From positions 73,012 through 137,011 of the forward strand of contig NZ_PYBW01000011.1 in NCBI RefSeq assembly GCF_003205575.1: 64,000 nucleotides of DNA, in the 5' to 3' direction. Origin of the DNA: Streptomyces tateyamensis. Lineage in GTDB: Bacteria; Actinomycetota; Actinomycetes; Streptomycetales; Streptomycetaceae. The notes under the pieces are model-generated. The model ran no database searches, was not told the DNA's origin, and worked only from the letters and a program-made list of their open reading frames with translations. Position numbers and translations under genes: made by a program. Of this stretch, positions 53,242-64,000 are shown piece by piece (position 1 is the stretch's first letter; the number at the start of each line of letters is the position of its first letter).

Positions 53242-55176
53242 GTGGACACGACGTTGAACGACCCCCTGATCGGAGCGCTGCTCGACGGCCGGTACCGGGT
53301 CGAGGAGCGGATCGCGGTCGGCGGCATGGCCACCGTGTACCGCGGCACCGACACCCGGCTGGACCGGGCGCTGGCGCTCAAGGTGATGCACCAGGCGCTG
53401 GCCGGCGACGACGGGTTCACCGAGCGCTTCATCCGCGAGGCCAAGGCGGTGGCCCGGCTCTCGCACCCCAACGTGGTCAACGTGTTCGACCAGGGCGCGG
53501 ACGGCGGCGTGGTCTTCCTCGCCATGGAGTACGTGCCCGGGCGCACCCTGCGCGACCTGCTCGACGACCGCGGCGCGCTCTCGGTGCGGGCCGCCCTGGA
53601 CGTGCTGGAGCCGGTGCTGGCCGCGCTCGGTGCCGCGCACCGGGCCGGCCTGGTGCACCGGGACGTCAAGCCGGAGAACGTGCTGATCACCGACGGCGGC
53701 CTGGTCAAGGTGGCCGACTTCGGCCTGGTCCGCCAGCTCACCGGCGCCTCGGTGACCGACACCACCACGCCCGGTCAGATCATGGGCACCGTCTCCTACC
53801 TGGCGCCGGAGCAGATCCAGCCGCAGGACGGCACCGACCAGCGGGTGGACGTCTACGCGGCCGGCATCATGCTGTACGAGCTGCTGACCGGCAGCAAGCC
53901 CTACGTGGGCGAGAACCCGCTGCAGGTGATCTACCGTCACCTCAACGAGGACGTGCCCGCCCCCTCGCTCACCGTGCCCGGCCTGCCGCCGGAGCTGGAC
54001 GCGATAGTGCGCGCCGCGACCGCCCGGGCGCCGCTGGCCCGCCCGTGGGACGCGGTCGAACTGCTGGCCACCCTGCAGCGGGTGCGCCGTCAGCTGACCC
54101 CGGCCCAACTGGACGTGGAGCCGCCGGCCGCCACCCGCCCGACCCCGCGGTTCGGCAGCAGCGAGCCGACCTCGGTGCTGTCCGTCCCGCCGGAGCGGAC
54201 CAGCGTGCTGCAGCAGCCGCTGCTGCCGCCGGTGCGCCCGTACCACGAGGTGGAGCCGCCCGCGCCGGCGCGCCCGCCCCGGGCCAAGCGGTCCCCGCGG
54301 TCCCGGCGCGGCCTGGTCTGGGGCGTGGTGCTGGCGGTGCTCGCCGCCGTGGTGGCCACCACCAGCTACCTGCTCTCGGGGGCCGTCTACACCACCGTGC
54401 CCGGCGTGCTCGGGCAGACCAGGCAGCAGGCCCAGACGACGCTGGACGGGGTCGGGCTGACCGGCCACTTCGTGCAGGCGTTCAGCGAGACGGTGCCGGC
54501 CGGGCAGGTGGTCGCCACCGATCCGGCGGTGGGTCAGAAGGTGCAGAAGAGCGACGGGGTGAAGGTCACCGTCTCCAAGGGCCCGGAGCGGATCGCGGTG
54601 CCGGACCTGGCCGGCAAGCCGCTCGACCAGGCCCGCGCGGCGCTGGGTGCGGCCCGGCTGACCCCGGGCACCACCACCGAGGACTTCAGCGCGAGCGTGC
54701 CGCAGGGCTCGGTGATCTCCAGCTCGCCCGCCGCCGGCCAGGCGCTGGCGCCGAACGCGCCGGTGGCGCTGGTGGTCTCCAAGGGCGCGGCCCCGGTGCC
54801 GGTGCCGGACGTCACCGGCAAGCCGATCGACCAGGCGCAGTCGCTGCTGACCGGTGCGGGCTTCAAGGTGGCGCTGGCCACCGACCAGGCCTACTCGGAC
54901 AGCGCGCCGGCCGGTGCGGTCGCCTCCCAGGACGTGAGCGGCACCGCCGCGCCCGGCAGCACCGTGACGCTGACCGTCTCCAAGGGCCCGCAGCCCGTCC
55001 AGGTGCCGAGCGTGACCGGGATGAACGAGACGGACGCCACCAAGGCGCTGACCGCGGCCGGGTTCAAGGTGAAGAGCACCGGGCTGAACTTCTTCGGCCT
55101 CAGCTCGGTCTCCGGCCAGAGCCCGCAGGCCGGGTCGACGGCGCCGAAGGGCAGCACGGTCACCATCAGGTTCTGA
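53242..55176 (+). CDS. pkaF: PASTA-domain Ser/Thr protein kinase (PknL/PkaF type)
   Basis: The 644-aa receptor kinase has an intact catalytic domain: GGMATVYRG loop, Lys47, HRDVKPEN (Asp141), DFG (Asp159) and a Thr-rich activation loop TDTTTPGQIMGTVSYLAPE. A Pro-rich linker, one helix (about 356-376) and four PASTA repeats (residues about 383-644) follow; these bind peptidoglycan fragments in the family. The position matches SCO2110 and, by distant synteny (metF, idsA-like, Rv2175c-like, aroG), mycobacterial PknL. TACACT lies 6 nt before GTG 53242, so the mRNA is probably leaderless. Confidence 0.95.
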   Translation: MDTTLNDPLIGALLDGRYRVEERIAVGGMATVYRGTDTRLDRALALKVMHQALAGDDGFTERFIREAKAVARLSHPNVVNVFDQGADGGVVFLAMEYVPGRTLRDLLDDRGALSVRAALDVLEPVLAALGAAHRAGLVHRDVKPENVLITDGGLVKVADFGLVRQLTGASVTDTTTPGQIMGTVSYLAPEQIQPQDGTDQRVDVYAAGIMLYELLTGSKPYVGENPLQVIYRHLNEDVPAPSLTVPGLPPELDAIVRAATARAPLARPWDAVELLATLQRVRRQLTPAQLDVEPPAATRPTPRFGSSEPTSVLSVPPERTSVLQQPLLPPVRPYHEVEPPAPARPPRAKRSPRSRRGLVWGVVLAVLAAVVATTSYLLSGAVYTTVPGVLGQTRQQAQTTLDGVGLTGHFVQAFSETVPAGQVVATDPAVGQKVQKSDGVKVTVSKGPERIAVPDLAGKPLDQARAALGAARLTPGTTTEDFSASVPQGSVISSSPAAGQALAPNAPVALVVSKGAAPVPVPDVTGKPIDQAQSLLTGAGFKVALATDQAYSDSAPAGAVASQDVSGTAAPGSTVTLTVSKGPQPVQVPSVTGMNETDATKALTAAGFKVKSTGLNFFGLSSVSGQSPQAGSTAPKGSTVTIRF

Positions 55177-55188
55177 GGCCCTGGGCGC

Positions 55189-55818
55189 CTAGCTGAGCGG
55201 CCCGTCGCCGGGCTCCTCCTGGTAGGAGTAGCGCTGCTCCTGCCACGGGTCGGCGCGGTTGTGGTAGCCGCGCTCCTCCCAGAAGCCGCGCCGGTCGGCG
55301 GTCATGTACTCCACCGCGCGCACCCACTTGGGGCCCTTCCAGGCGTACCGCCCGGGGACCACCAGGCGGACCGGGAAGCCGTGCTCCAGGGTGAGCGGCT
55401 CGCCGTCGTGGTGGGTGGCGAAGACGGTGCTCGGGTCCGCGAAGACGGCCAGCGGGAGGTTGGCGCTGTAGCCGTACTCGGCCCAGACCATCACGTGGGT
55501 GGTCCCGGGGTCGGGCGGCACCAGGTCGAGCAGGGTGGCCGCGGCGATCCCGCTCCACTCGGCGTCCAGCATGGAGAACCGGGTCACGCAGTGCAGGTCG
55601 ACCCGCACCGTGGTGCGCGGCAGCCGGTGGAAGCCCTCGTGGTCCCAGCTGTGCTTGTCGCCCGAGGCGGTGGCACCGAACACCTGGAGGTCCCAGCTGA
55701 GTGGTTTGAACCGGGGCACCGGCCCGTAGTGCAGCACCGGCCAGCCGCGCTGCAGCCGCTGGCCCGGAGGGAGCCTGGGGTCCGACTGACCTGCTGCTGC
55801 TTCCGCGGACTGACCCAT
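55189..55818 (-). CDS. Sulfite-oxidase-like molybdopterin oxidoreductase
   Basis: The 209-aa single-domain protein has the molybdopterin-binding fold: WDLQVFGATASGDKHSWDHEGFHRLPRTTVRVDLHCVTRFSMLDAEWSGI (Cys in HCVTRFS as Mo ligand candidate), GYSANLPLAVFADPSTVFATHHDGEPLTLEHGFPVRLVVPGRYAWKGPKWVRAVEYM. There is no Tat signal, so it should be cytoplasmic. The substrate is unknown. Its stop lies 12 bp from the converging kinase stop. Confidence 0.9.
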   Translation of the reverse strand: MGQSAEAAAGQSDPRLPPGQRLQRGWPVLHYGPVPRFKPLSWDLQVFGATASGDKHSWDHEGFHRLPRTTVRVDLHCVTRFSMLDAEWSGIAAATLLDLVPPDPGTTHVMVWAEYGYSANLPLAVFADPSTVFATHHDGEPLTLEHGFPVRLVVPGRYAWKGPKWVRAVEYMTADRRGFWEERGYHNRADPWQEQRYSYQEEPGDGPLS

Positions 55819-56019
55819 GGCTCCATGGTGACAGACGGCGGGCAGCGCTCGGTGCACGCCCCACGGGAGGCCTGCGCGCCCCCCGAATGCCCCAGTCGCC
55901 AGTAAATCGGTCAAACCGACACATAAACGAGTGAGTGTGAACTTACTGGAAATATCACCCGTTGCGGTGCCAGGATGCGTCCAACCAGAGCGTCCAGCCA
56001 GCCAAGGAAGGCATCCGCC

Positions 56020-56502
56020 ATGAAGGGCGACCCCGAGGTCATCGAGTTCCTCAACGAGCAGCTCACCGCCGAACTGACCGCGATCAACCAGTACTTCCTG
56101 CACGCGAAGATGCAGGAGAACTTCGGCTGGACCAAGCTCGCCAAGTACACCCGGCACGAGTCCTTCGACGAGATGAAGCACGCCGAGGCGCTCACCGACC
56201 GGATCCTGCTGCTCGACGGACTGCCCAACTACCAGCGGCTGTTCCACGTCCGGATCGGGCAGACGGTCAAGGAGATGTTCGAGGCCGACCGGCAGGTGGA
56301 GGTCGAGGCGATCGACCGGCTGCGCCGCGGCATCGTGGTGATGCGGGCCAAGAACGACATCACCTCGGCCAACCTCTTCGAGTCGATCCTGGCCGACGAG
56401 GAGAACCACATCGACTACCTGGACACCCAGTTGGAGCTGGTCGAGCGCCTGGGCGAGCCGCTCTACCTGTCCACCCTGATCGAGCAGCCCGAGGAGAGCT
56501 GA
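56020..56502 (+). CDS. bfr: Bacterioferritin
   Basis: The 160-aa subunit of the 24-mer iron store has every expected residue at E. coli Bfr numbering: ferroxidase ligands Glu18, Glu51, His54, Glu94, Glu127 and His130, and haem ligand Met52. ATG 56020 has AAGGAAGG 8 nt upstream. An AT-richer block at about 55909-55965 is the likely promoter region. It converges on bfd with 15 bp between. Confidence 0.97.
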   Translation: MKGDPEVIEFLNEQLTAELTAINQYFLHAKMQENFGWTKLAKYTRHESFDEMKHAEALTDRILLLDGLPNYQRLFHVRIGQTVKEMFEADRQVEVEAIDRLRRGIVVMRAKNDITSANLFESILADEENHIDYLDTQLELVERLGEPLYLSTLIEQPEES

Positions 56503-56517
56503 GCCCGGACGGCCCGG

Positions 56518-56790
56518 TCAGGCCACCCGGCGGCCCGGCACCAGCGGCGCGGGCGCGTTGCGCTCAGCGGTGAGCTCCGGATCGGCCAGCCCCAGCTTGG
56601 CGGCCAGCCGCGCGGTGGGGCACGGTCGGCCACCGTGTTCCCCCAGCAGCGCCTGGATCCGCCGCACGCAGGACCCGCAGTCGGTCCCGGCCTTGCAGCC
56701 CTGGGCTATCCGGCGCGGGGAGTCGGCACCCGCGTCGATCGCCTGCTTGACCTGGTCCTCGGTGACCGCATGGCACATGCACACGTACAT
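56518..56790 (-). CDS. bfd: Bacterioferritin-associated ferredoxin
   Basis: The 90-aa [2Fe-2S] protein has the four cysteines in MYVCMCHAVTEDQV and GCKAGTDCGSCVRRIQALL. Bfd reduces Bfr core iron for release when iron is scarce. About 30 residues follow the domain and are not conserved. ATG 56790 follows GGGAGAG. An iron box lies 48 bp upstream. Confidence 0.93.
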   Translation of the reverse strand: MYVCMCHAVTEDQVKQAIDAGADSPRRIAQGCKAGTDCGSCVRRIQALLGEHGGRPCPTARLAAKLGLADPELTAERNAPAPLVPGRRVA

Positions 56791-56837
56791 CGCGGTCTCT
56801 CCCGGGTGGTGCGGGGGCTCGGAAGCCCGGCGAGCAT

Positions 56838-56856
56838 TCAGCTAAGCCTTACCTTA
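56838..56856 (-). promoter_or_regulatory. Iron box (DmdR1/IdeR operator) upstream of bfd
   Basis: Read on the minus strand, TAAGGTAAGGCTTAGCTGA matches the actinobacterial iron box TTAGGTTAGGCTCACCTAA at 14 of 19 positions, including the AGG and GGCT cores. It predicts repression of bfd by iron-loaded DmdR/IdeR. Confidence 0.8.
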
Positions 56857-56876
56857 CCTGGAAGCCCGGAAACGCA

Positions 56877-56911
56877 GAAGACCCTGCTCCGCGGTACGGA
56901 GCAGGGTCTTC
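56877..56911 (-). terminator. Terminator after the DAHP synthase gene
   Basis: A perfect 15-bp stem (GAAGACCCTGCTCCG) with a 5-nt loop lies 22 nt past the aroH stop. Confidence 0.85.
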
Positions 56912-56933
56912 GTCACACTCGGGCCGGTCCGCC

Positions 56934-60520
<3,587 letters not shown>

Positions 60521-60530
60521 CCCACCGGCC

Positions 60531-60563
60531 GGACGGGGACCGACCGACCGTCAGTCCCCGTCC
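60531..60563. terminator. Hairpin between trpEG and macR
   Basis: GGACGGGGAC at 60531-60540 pairs exactly with 60554-60563 across a 13-nt loop. The right arm is the last codons of the convergent response-regulator gene, so one hairpin may serve both. Confidence 0.5.
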
Positions 60564-61213
60564 AGCCCCTGCTCGATCGCATACCGGGCCAGCTCCACCC
60601 GGTTGTGCAGCTGGAGCTTGCCCAGGGTGTTCTGCACGTGGTTCTGGACCGTGCGGTGCGAGAGCACCAGGCGCTCCGCGATCTGACGGTAGGACAGGCC
60701 CTTGGCCACCATCCGCAGCACCTCGGTCTCCCGGCCGGTCAGCTGCGGGACGGCGGCGGCCGGGGCGGGCGCGGGGGGCGCCACCGCGAGGCGGCGGTAC
60801 TCGCCCAGCACCAGCCCGGCCAGCCCCGGGGTGAAGACCGGCTCGCCCGCCGCGGTGCGCCGCACCGCGTCCAGCAGCTCGTCCCGCCCGGCCGACTTCA
60901 CCAGGTAGCCGGTGGCCCCCGACTTCACCGCCGCCAGCACGTCCGCCTGCTCCCCGCTGGCCGAGAGCACCAGCACCCGCACCGCCGGGTCGGCCGCCAC
61001 CACCTGCCGGCACACCTCGGCCCCCGCCAGCAGCGGCAGGTTGAGGTCCAGCAGCAGCACCGCGGGGCGGGCCGCCCGGGCCCGCCGCACCGCCTGCTCG
61101 CCGTCCCCGGCGGTGGCCACCACCTCGAACCCGGCCTCCGCCAGGTCCCGGGCCACCGCCTCGCGCAGCATCGGGTGGTCGTCCACCACCATCACCCGCA
61201 CGGCACCGGTCAC
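60551..61213 (-). CDS. macR: LuxR-family response regulator (MacR-type)
   Basis: The 220-aa regulator has a receiver domain (MVVDDHPMLREAVARDLAEAG, phospho-acceptor Asp near 56 in LLLDLNLPLLAG, VKSGATGYLVKSAG) and a LuxR helix-turn-helix (LTGRETEVLRMVAKGLSYRQIAERLVLSHRTVQNHVQNTLGKLQLHNRVELARYAI). Its position beside trpEG matches S. coelicolor MacR (SCO2120), a regulator of morphogenesis genes. GTG 61213 overlaps the kinase stop (GTGA). Confidence 0.9.
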   Translation of the reverse strand: MTGAVRVMVVDDHPMLREAVARDLAEAGFEVVATAGDGEQAVRRARAARPAVLLLDLNLPLLAGAEVCRQVVAADPAVRVLVLSASGEQADVLAAVKSGATGYLVKSAGRDELLDAVRRTAAGEPVFTPGLAGLVLGEYRRLAVAPPAPAPAAAVPQLTGRETEVLRMVAKGLSYRQIAERLVLSHRTVQNHVQNTLGKLQLHNRVELARYAIEQGLDGD

Positions 61214-62355
61214 GTCCGCTCCCTGGGTACTCGCAGTTCCACCTCGACGCCCTCCCCCGGCAGGCTGTGCAGCACCGCGGTGCCGCCCAGGTCGCGCATC
61301 CGGCCCTCGATCGACTGGGACACCCCGAGCCGCCCGGCCGCCCGCGCCTCGGCGAGCCGGCCCGGCGGGTAGCCGGGCCCGTCGTCGCGCACCGAGACGG
61401 TCACCGTGTCCGGCTCCTCCTCCAGCAGGATCCAGGCCCGCGCGGTCGGCCCGGCGTGCCGCGCCACGTTGTCCAGCGCCGCCCCCACCGCCGCCGCCAC
61501 CTCGCCGGCCACCGGGACCGGCAGCAGCACCGGGCTTGCCGGACCGGCCAGGGTGACCCGCTCGGCCTGGTAGGGCCCGAGCAGCTCGCGCAGGTCCCGG
61601 GCGCCGCCCTGGGCCTGACGCGGCAGCACCGCACCCGCCATCAGCACCCGCAGCGCCCGCTCCTGCTCCCCCGCCAGCCGGGACAGTTCGCCCTCGTCCT
61701 GACGCTGGACCAGCGCGAGCACCTGGAGCACCCCGTCGTGGATGTCCCGGGAGAGGCGCTCGCGCTCCCGGGTCGCCGCCTCCACCCGCAGCGCCTCGGT
61801 CAGCGTGGCCTCGCCGGCCCGGGCCACGTCCATCACGTACCCGATCGCGCCGCCGACCAGCAGCAGCAGCACCGCGTCGTGCAGGTTGTCGCCGTCCAGC
61901 CCGCCGTGCCACAGCACGTTGGACCCGGCCAGCAGCAGCACGGCCGCCGTGGCCGGCTTCCAGCCGCCCTTGCCGGCGCAGCCCAGTACGGTGCCGCAGA
62001 CCCAGATGCCGGGCAGGGTCAGCGAGCCGGCGGCGACCCGGGCCGGGGAGTCGTAGGCCCCGCTCAGGGCGATGCCGGTCAGCCCGACCACCAGGTCCAC
62101 CGCCAGCACCGGCCACTTCAGCCGCCGCGGGTCGCCGAACGCCCGCATGGTGGCCAGCGTCCAGAGCACCAGTGCGCCCAGGTAGATCCAGCCGGCCACC
62201 GGGTGCAGGAAGCGGTGGAACGAGCCGGCGTACCGGGCCAGCGAGTAGGCCAGCGCCAGCACCCGGAAGACGCTGATGGCCCGCCAGAGCGGCAGCTCGA
62301 CCGACATCCCGCCGGCGCCGACCGCCCCGTCCGGGCCACTGCGCAGTACTGCCAT
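61210..62355 (-). CDS. macS: Sensor histidine kinase (MacS-type)
   Basis: The 381-aa membrane kinase has about five N-terminal helices, a HisKA_3 box RERERLSRDIHDGVLQVLALVQRQ (His near 203) and an ATPase domain with ALDNVARHAG and VRDDGPGYPPGRL. It is cognate to the overlapping regulator gene downstream. ATG 62355 follows GGGGAG. Confidence 0.9.
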   Translation of the reverse strand: MAVLRSGPDGAVGAGGMSVELPLWRAISVFRVLALAYSLARYAGSFHRFLHPVAGWIYLGALVLWTLATMRAFGDPRRLKWPVLAVDLVVGLTGIALSGAYDSPARVAAGSLTLPGIWVCGTVLGCAGKGGWKPATAAVLLLAGSNVLWHGGLDGDNLHDAVLLLLVGGAIGYVMDVARAGEATLTEALRVEAATRERERLSRDIHDGVLQVLALVQRQDEGELSRLAGEQERALRVLMAGAVLPRQAQGGARDLRELLGPYQAERVTLAGPASPVLLPVPVAGEVAAAVGAALDNVARHAGPTARAWILLEEEPDTVTVSVRDDGPGYPPGRLAEARAAGRLGVSQSIEGRMRDLGGTAVLHSLPGEGVEVELRVPRERT

Positions 62356-62381
62356 TCCCCGCTCCCCCGGTGCGGACCGCA

Positions 62382-63194
62382 CTACTCGTGCGGCTGCTCC
62401 TGCTCCGCTGCCTTCTCCGCCTCGGCGGCGGCGGCCTTCTCGGCCGCCCGCTCCGCGGCCCGCTCGGCGCGCTGCTCGGCCCGGCGCTCGGCGTCGGCCC
62501 GCTTCTTCTCCTCGGCGATCTGCCGCTTGGCGGCGGTCGCGTAGATGTCCACGTACTCCTGGCCGGACAGCCGCATGATCTCGTACATCACCTCGTCGGT
62601 GACCGAGCGCAGGATGAAGCGGTCGTTCTCCATGCCCTGGTAGCGGGAGAAGTCCATCGGGCGGCCGATCCGGATGCCGGGCCGGATACCGAAGTTGGGG
62701 ACCACCTGGCCGGGCGGCTGCACCTTCTCGGTGTCGATCATGGCCACCGGGATCACCGGCGCGCCGGTCTGCAGCGCGACCCGGGCCAGACCGCCGACCT
62801 TGCCGCGGTACAGCTTGCCGTCCGGCGAGCGGGTGCCCTCGGGGTAGACCCCGAACAGCTCGCCGCTGTCGATCACCGCTACCGCGCTGCGGATCGCCGC
62901 CTCGCCGGCTCCGCGCACGCCGGAGCGGTCCACCGGCAGCTGGCCGACCCCCTTGAAGAAGGCTGCGGTCAACTTGCCCTTGATGCCAGGCGTGTTGAAG
63001 TACTCCGCCTTCGCGATGAAGGTGACCCGGCGCTTGATCAGCGCGGGCAGGAAGAACGAGTCCGAGAACGAGAGGTGGTTGCTCGCGATGATCGCAGGAC
63101 CCTCGTCCGGGATGTTCTCCGCACCTTCCATCCACGGCCGGAAGAAGATCCGCAGCATCGGCGCCACGATCATCTTCATCAGTCGGTAGAACAA
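62382..63194 (-). CDS. 1-acylglycerol-3-phosphate acyltransferase-like (PlsC family)
   Basis: The 270-aa protein has the HX4D motif in ASNHLSFSDSFF, GVYPEGTRSPDGKLYRGKVGGLARVAL and PVIPVAM, the PlsC fold that acylates lysophosphatidate. An Ala/Glu/Lys/Arg-rich helical tail of about 50 residues (EEKKRADAERRAEQRAERAAER) follows. TTG 63194 is the start: a perfect AGGAGG stands 6 nt upstream and TAGGAT at 63224-63229 is a likely -10. ATG 63179 is the alternative. Confidence 0.92.
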   Translation of the reverse strand: MFYRLMKMIVAPMLRIFFRPWMEGAENIPDEGPAIIASNHLSFSDSFFLPALIKRRVTFIAKAEYFNTPGIKGKLTAAFFKGVGQLPVDRSGVRGAGEAAIRSAVAVIDSGELFGVYPEGTRSPDGKLYRGKVGGLARVALQTGAPVIPVAMIDTEKVQPPGQVVPNFGIRPGIRIGRPMDFSRYQGMENDRFILRSVTDEVMYEIMRLSGQEYVDIYATAAKRQIAEEKKRADAERRAEQRAERAAERAAEKAAAAEAEKAAEQEQPHE

Positions 63195-63365
63195 CCCGGA
63201 CCTCCTGTATTGCAGACCGCACGATCCTAATGCCCCGGCGCGGCCCCGGGCGCACCCGGCGCCGTCCCACCCGGGCCGCCGGGTCTGTACGGGCCGCCGG
63301 CCACGTGGGACGATGCGGCTCCCGAGGCCGTCCGCCGCCGTGCCGTCTTCCCCGAGGAGCGTCAG

Positions 63366-64000
63366 ATGCCGCTGCTGCCAGGTGCCGAGCCCTTCCACCA
63401 CCGCGGCGGTCCCACCGGCGTGCTGCTCTGCCACGGCTTCACCGGCTCGCCGCAGTCGCTCCGTCCGTGGGCCGAGCAGCTGGCCGCGGCCGGGCTGACC
63501 GTCTCGCTGCCGCTGCTGCCCGGCCACGGCACCCGTTGGCAGGACCTGCAGGTGACCCGCTGGCAGGACTGGTACGCCGAACTCTCCCGCGAGCTCGCGG
63601 CGCTGCACGAGACCTGCACCGAGGTCTTCGTCTTCGGCCTGTCGATGGGCGGCGGCCTGGCCCTGCTGCTGGCCGCGGAGCACGGCGAGCGGGTGGCCGG
63701 CCTGGTGCTGGTCAACCCCTCGGTGCGCGCGGACAATCCGGCCGCCGTGCTGCTGCCGGTGCTGCGCCACCTGGTGCCCACCCTGCCCGGGGTGGCCGGG
63801 GACATCGCCGAGCCCGGGGTCGAGGAAGTCGGGTACGACCGGGTGCCGTTGAACGCGGCCTGGTCGCTGAGCCGCCTGTGGCGCCGGGTGCAGGAGTCAC
63901 TGCCCCGGGTGAGCCAGCCGGTGCTGCTGCTGCACAGCCCGCAGGACCACGTGGTCTCACCGGCCAACTCCGCCCTGGTGCTCGCCCGGATATCCTCGGT
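63366..64000 (+). CDS. Alpha/beta hydrolase (carboxylesterase/lipase), cut by window end
   Basis: The frame opens MPLLPGAEPFHHRGGPTGVL and runs to the end of the window (211 codons visible). It has LLCHGFTGSPQSLRPWAEQLAAAG (oxyanion HG), the nucleophile in FGLSMGGGLALLLA and the acid in LLLHSPQDHVVSP; the catalytic His lies beyond the edge. It resembles Est30-type carboxylesterases and monoacylglycerol lipases. ATG 63366 follows GAGGAG. Confidence 0.9.
   Translation, partial: MPLLPGAEPFHHRGGPTGVLLCHGFTGSPQSLRPWAEQLAAAGLTVSLPLLPGHGTRWQDLQVTRWQDWYAELSRELAALHETCTEVFVFGLSMGGGLALLLAAEHGERVAGLVLVNPSVRADNPAAVLLPVLRHLVPTLPGVAGDIAEPGVEEVGYDRVPLNAAWSLSRLWRRVQESLPRVSQPVLLLHSPQDHVVSPANSALVLARISS

Overview
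The window is a very GC-rich actinobacterial chromosome segment, with G or C at almost every third codon position. It is packed with housekeeping genes. From memory, the gene order dnaE - lspA - ileS - divIVA - ylmG - sepF - ylmE - ftsZ - ftsQ - murG - ftsW - murD - mraY - murF - murE - ftsI - ftsL - rsmH - carbonic anhydrase - moxR/DUF58/transglutaminase - metF - thiOSG - PASTA kinase - bfr/bfd - aroH - trpEG - macRS matches the Streptomyces coelicolor SCO2064 to SCO2123 region. The source is therefore a Streptomycetaceae member (Streptomyces, Kitasatospora or Streptacidiphilus); the window does not decide which. I saw no mobile elements, prophage, CRISPR, tRNA or rRNA.

Layout. (1) 1-5.0 kb: dnaE, a small membrane protein and a dienelactone-hydrolase-like enzyme. 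(2) 5.1-14.7 kb: an ABC-2 exporter whose ATPase is fused to an extracellular hydrolase, an XRE/TPR regulator, MscS, a LURP-one-like protein, an ElaA-type acetyltransferase, an RluD-type pseudouridine synthase, LspA and a DksA/TraR-type zinc protein. (3) 14.9-18.4 kb: ileS behind a translational T-box. (4) 18.4-36.1 kb: the division and cell-wall (dcw) cluster, all on the minus strand from rsmH to divIVA, with many stop/start overlaps that imply translational coupling. A 409-bp regulatory gap stands before ftsZ. (5) 36.5-42.4 kb: carbonic anhydrase, then a MoxR/DUF58/transglutaminase operon that ends in a 34-bp perfect palindrome. (6) 42.4-48.5 kb: a methyltransferase, a HEPN-type protein, a CrtI-like oxidoreductase, a polyQ membrane protein, metF and a polyprenyl diphosphate synthase. 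(7) 48.5-55.2 kb: thiE, an Rv2175c-type DNA-binding protein, a ferredoxin-reductase-like flavoprotein, a TPP riboswitch with thiOSG, and a four-PASTA kinase. (8) 55.2-64 kb: a sulfite-oxidase-like protein, bacterioferritin with its ferredoxin (iron box), DAHP synthase, trpEG behind a Trp-Trp-Trp leader peptide, the MacRS-type two-component system, an acyltransferase and a hydrolase cut by the window end.

The genes form one growth and envelope theme: DNA replication, septation (FtsZ/SepF/DivIVA), lipid-II synthesis (MurD/E/F/G, MraY, FtsW/I), lipoprotein maturation and PASTA-kinase signalling. Amino-acid, thiamine and iron genes lie beside them, each with its own RNA or operator control.

The most notable observations are: absence of the ylmD (YfiH/laccase-domain) gene between ylmE and ftsZ; an lspA reading frame with no ATG/GTG/TTG where translation must begin; a cluster of GACAC boxes and inverted repeats upstream of ftsZ; the hydrolase-membrane-ATPase fusion; a trp attenuator with an unusual leader peptide; and a recurring leaderless promoter layout (TANNNT-like -10 box 6 to 8 nt before the start codon) at about nine genes.
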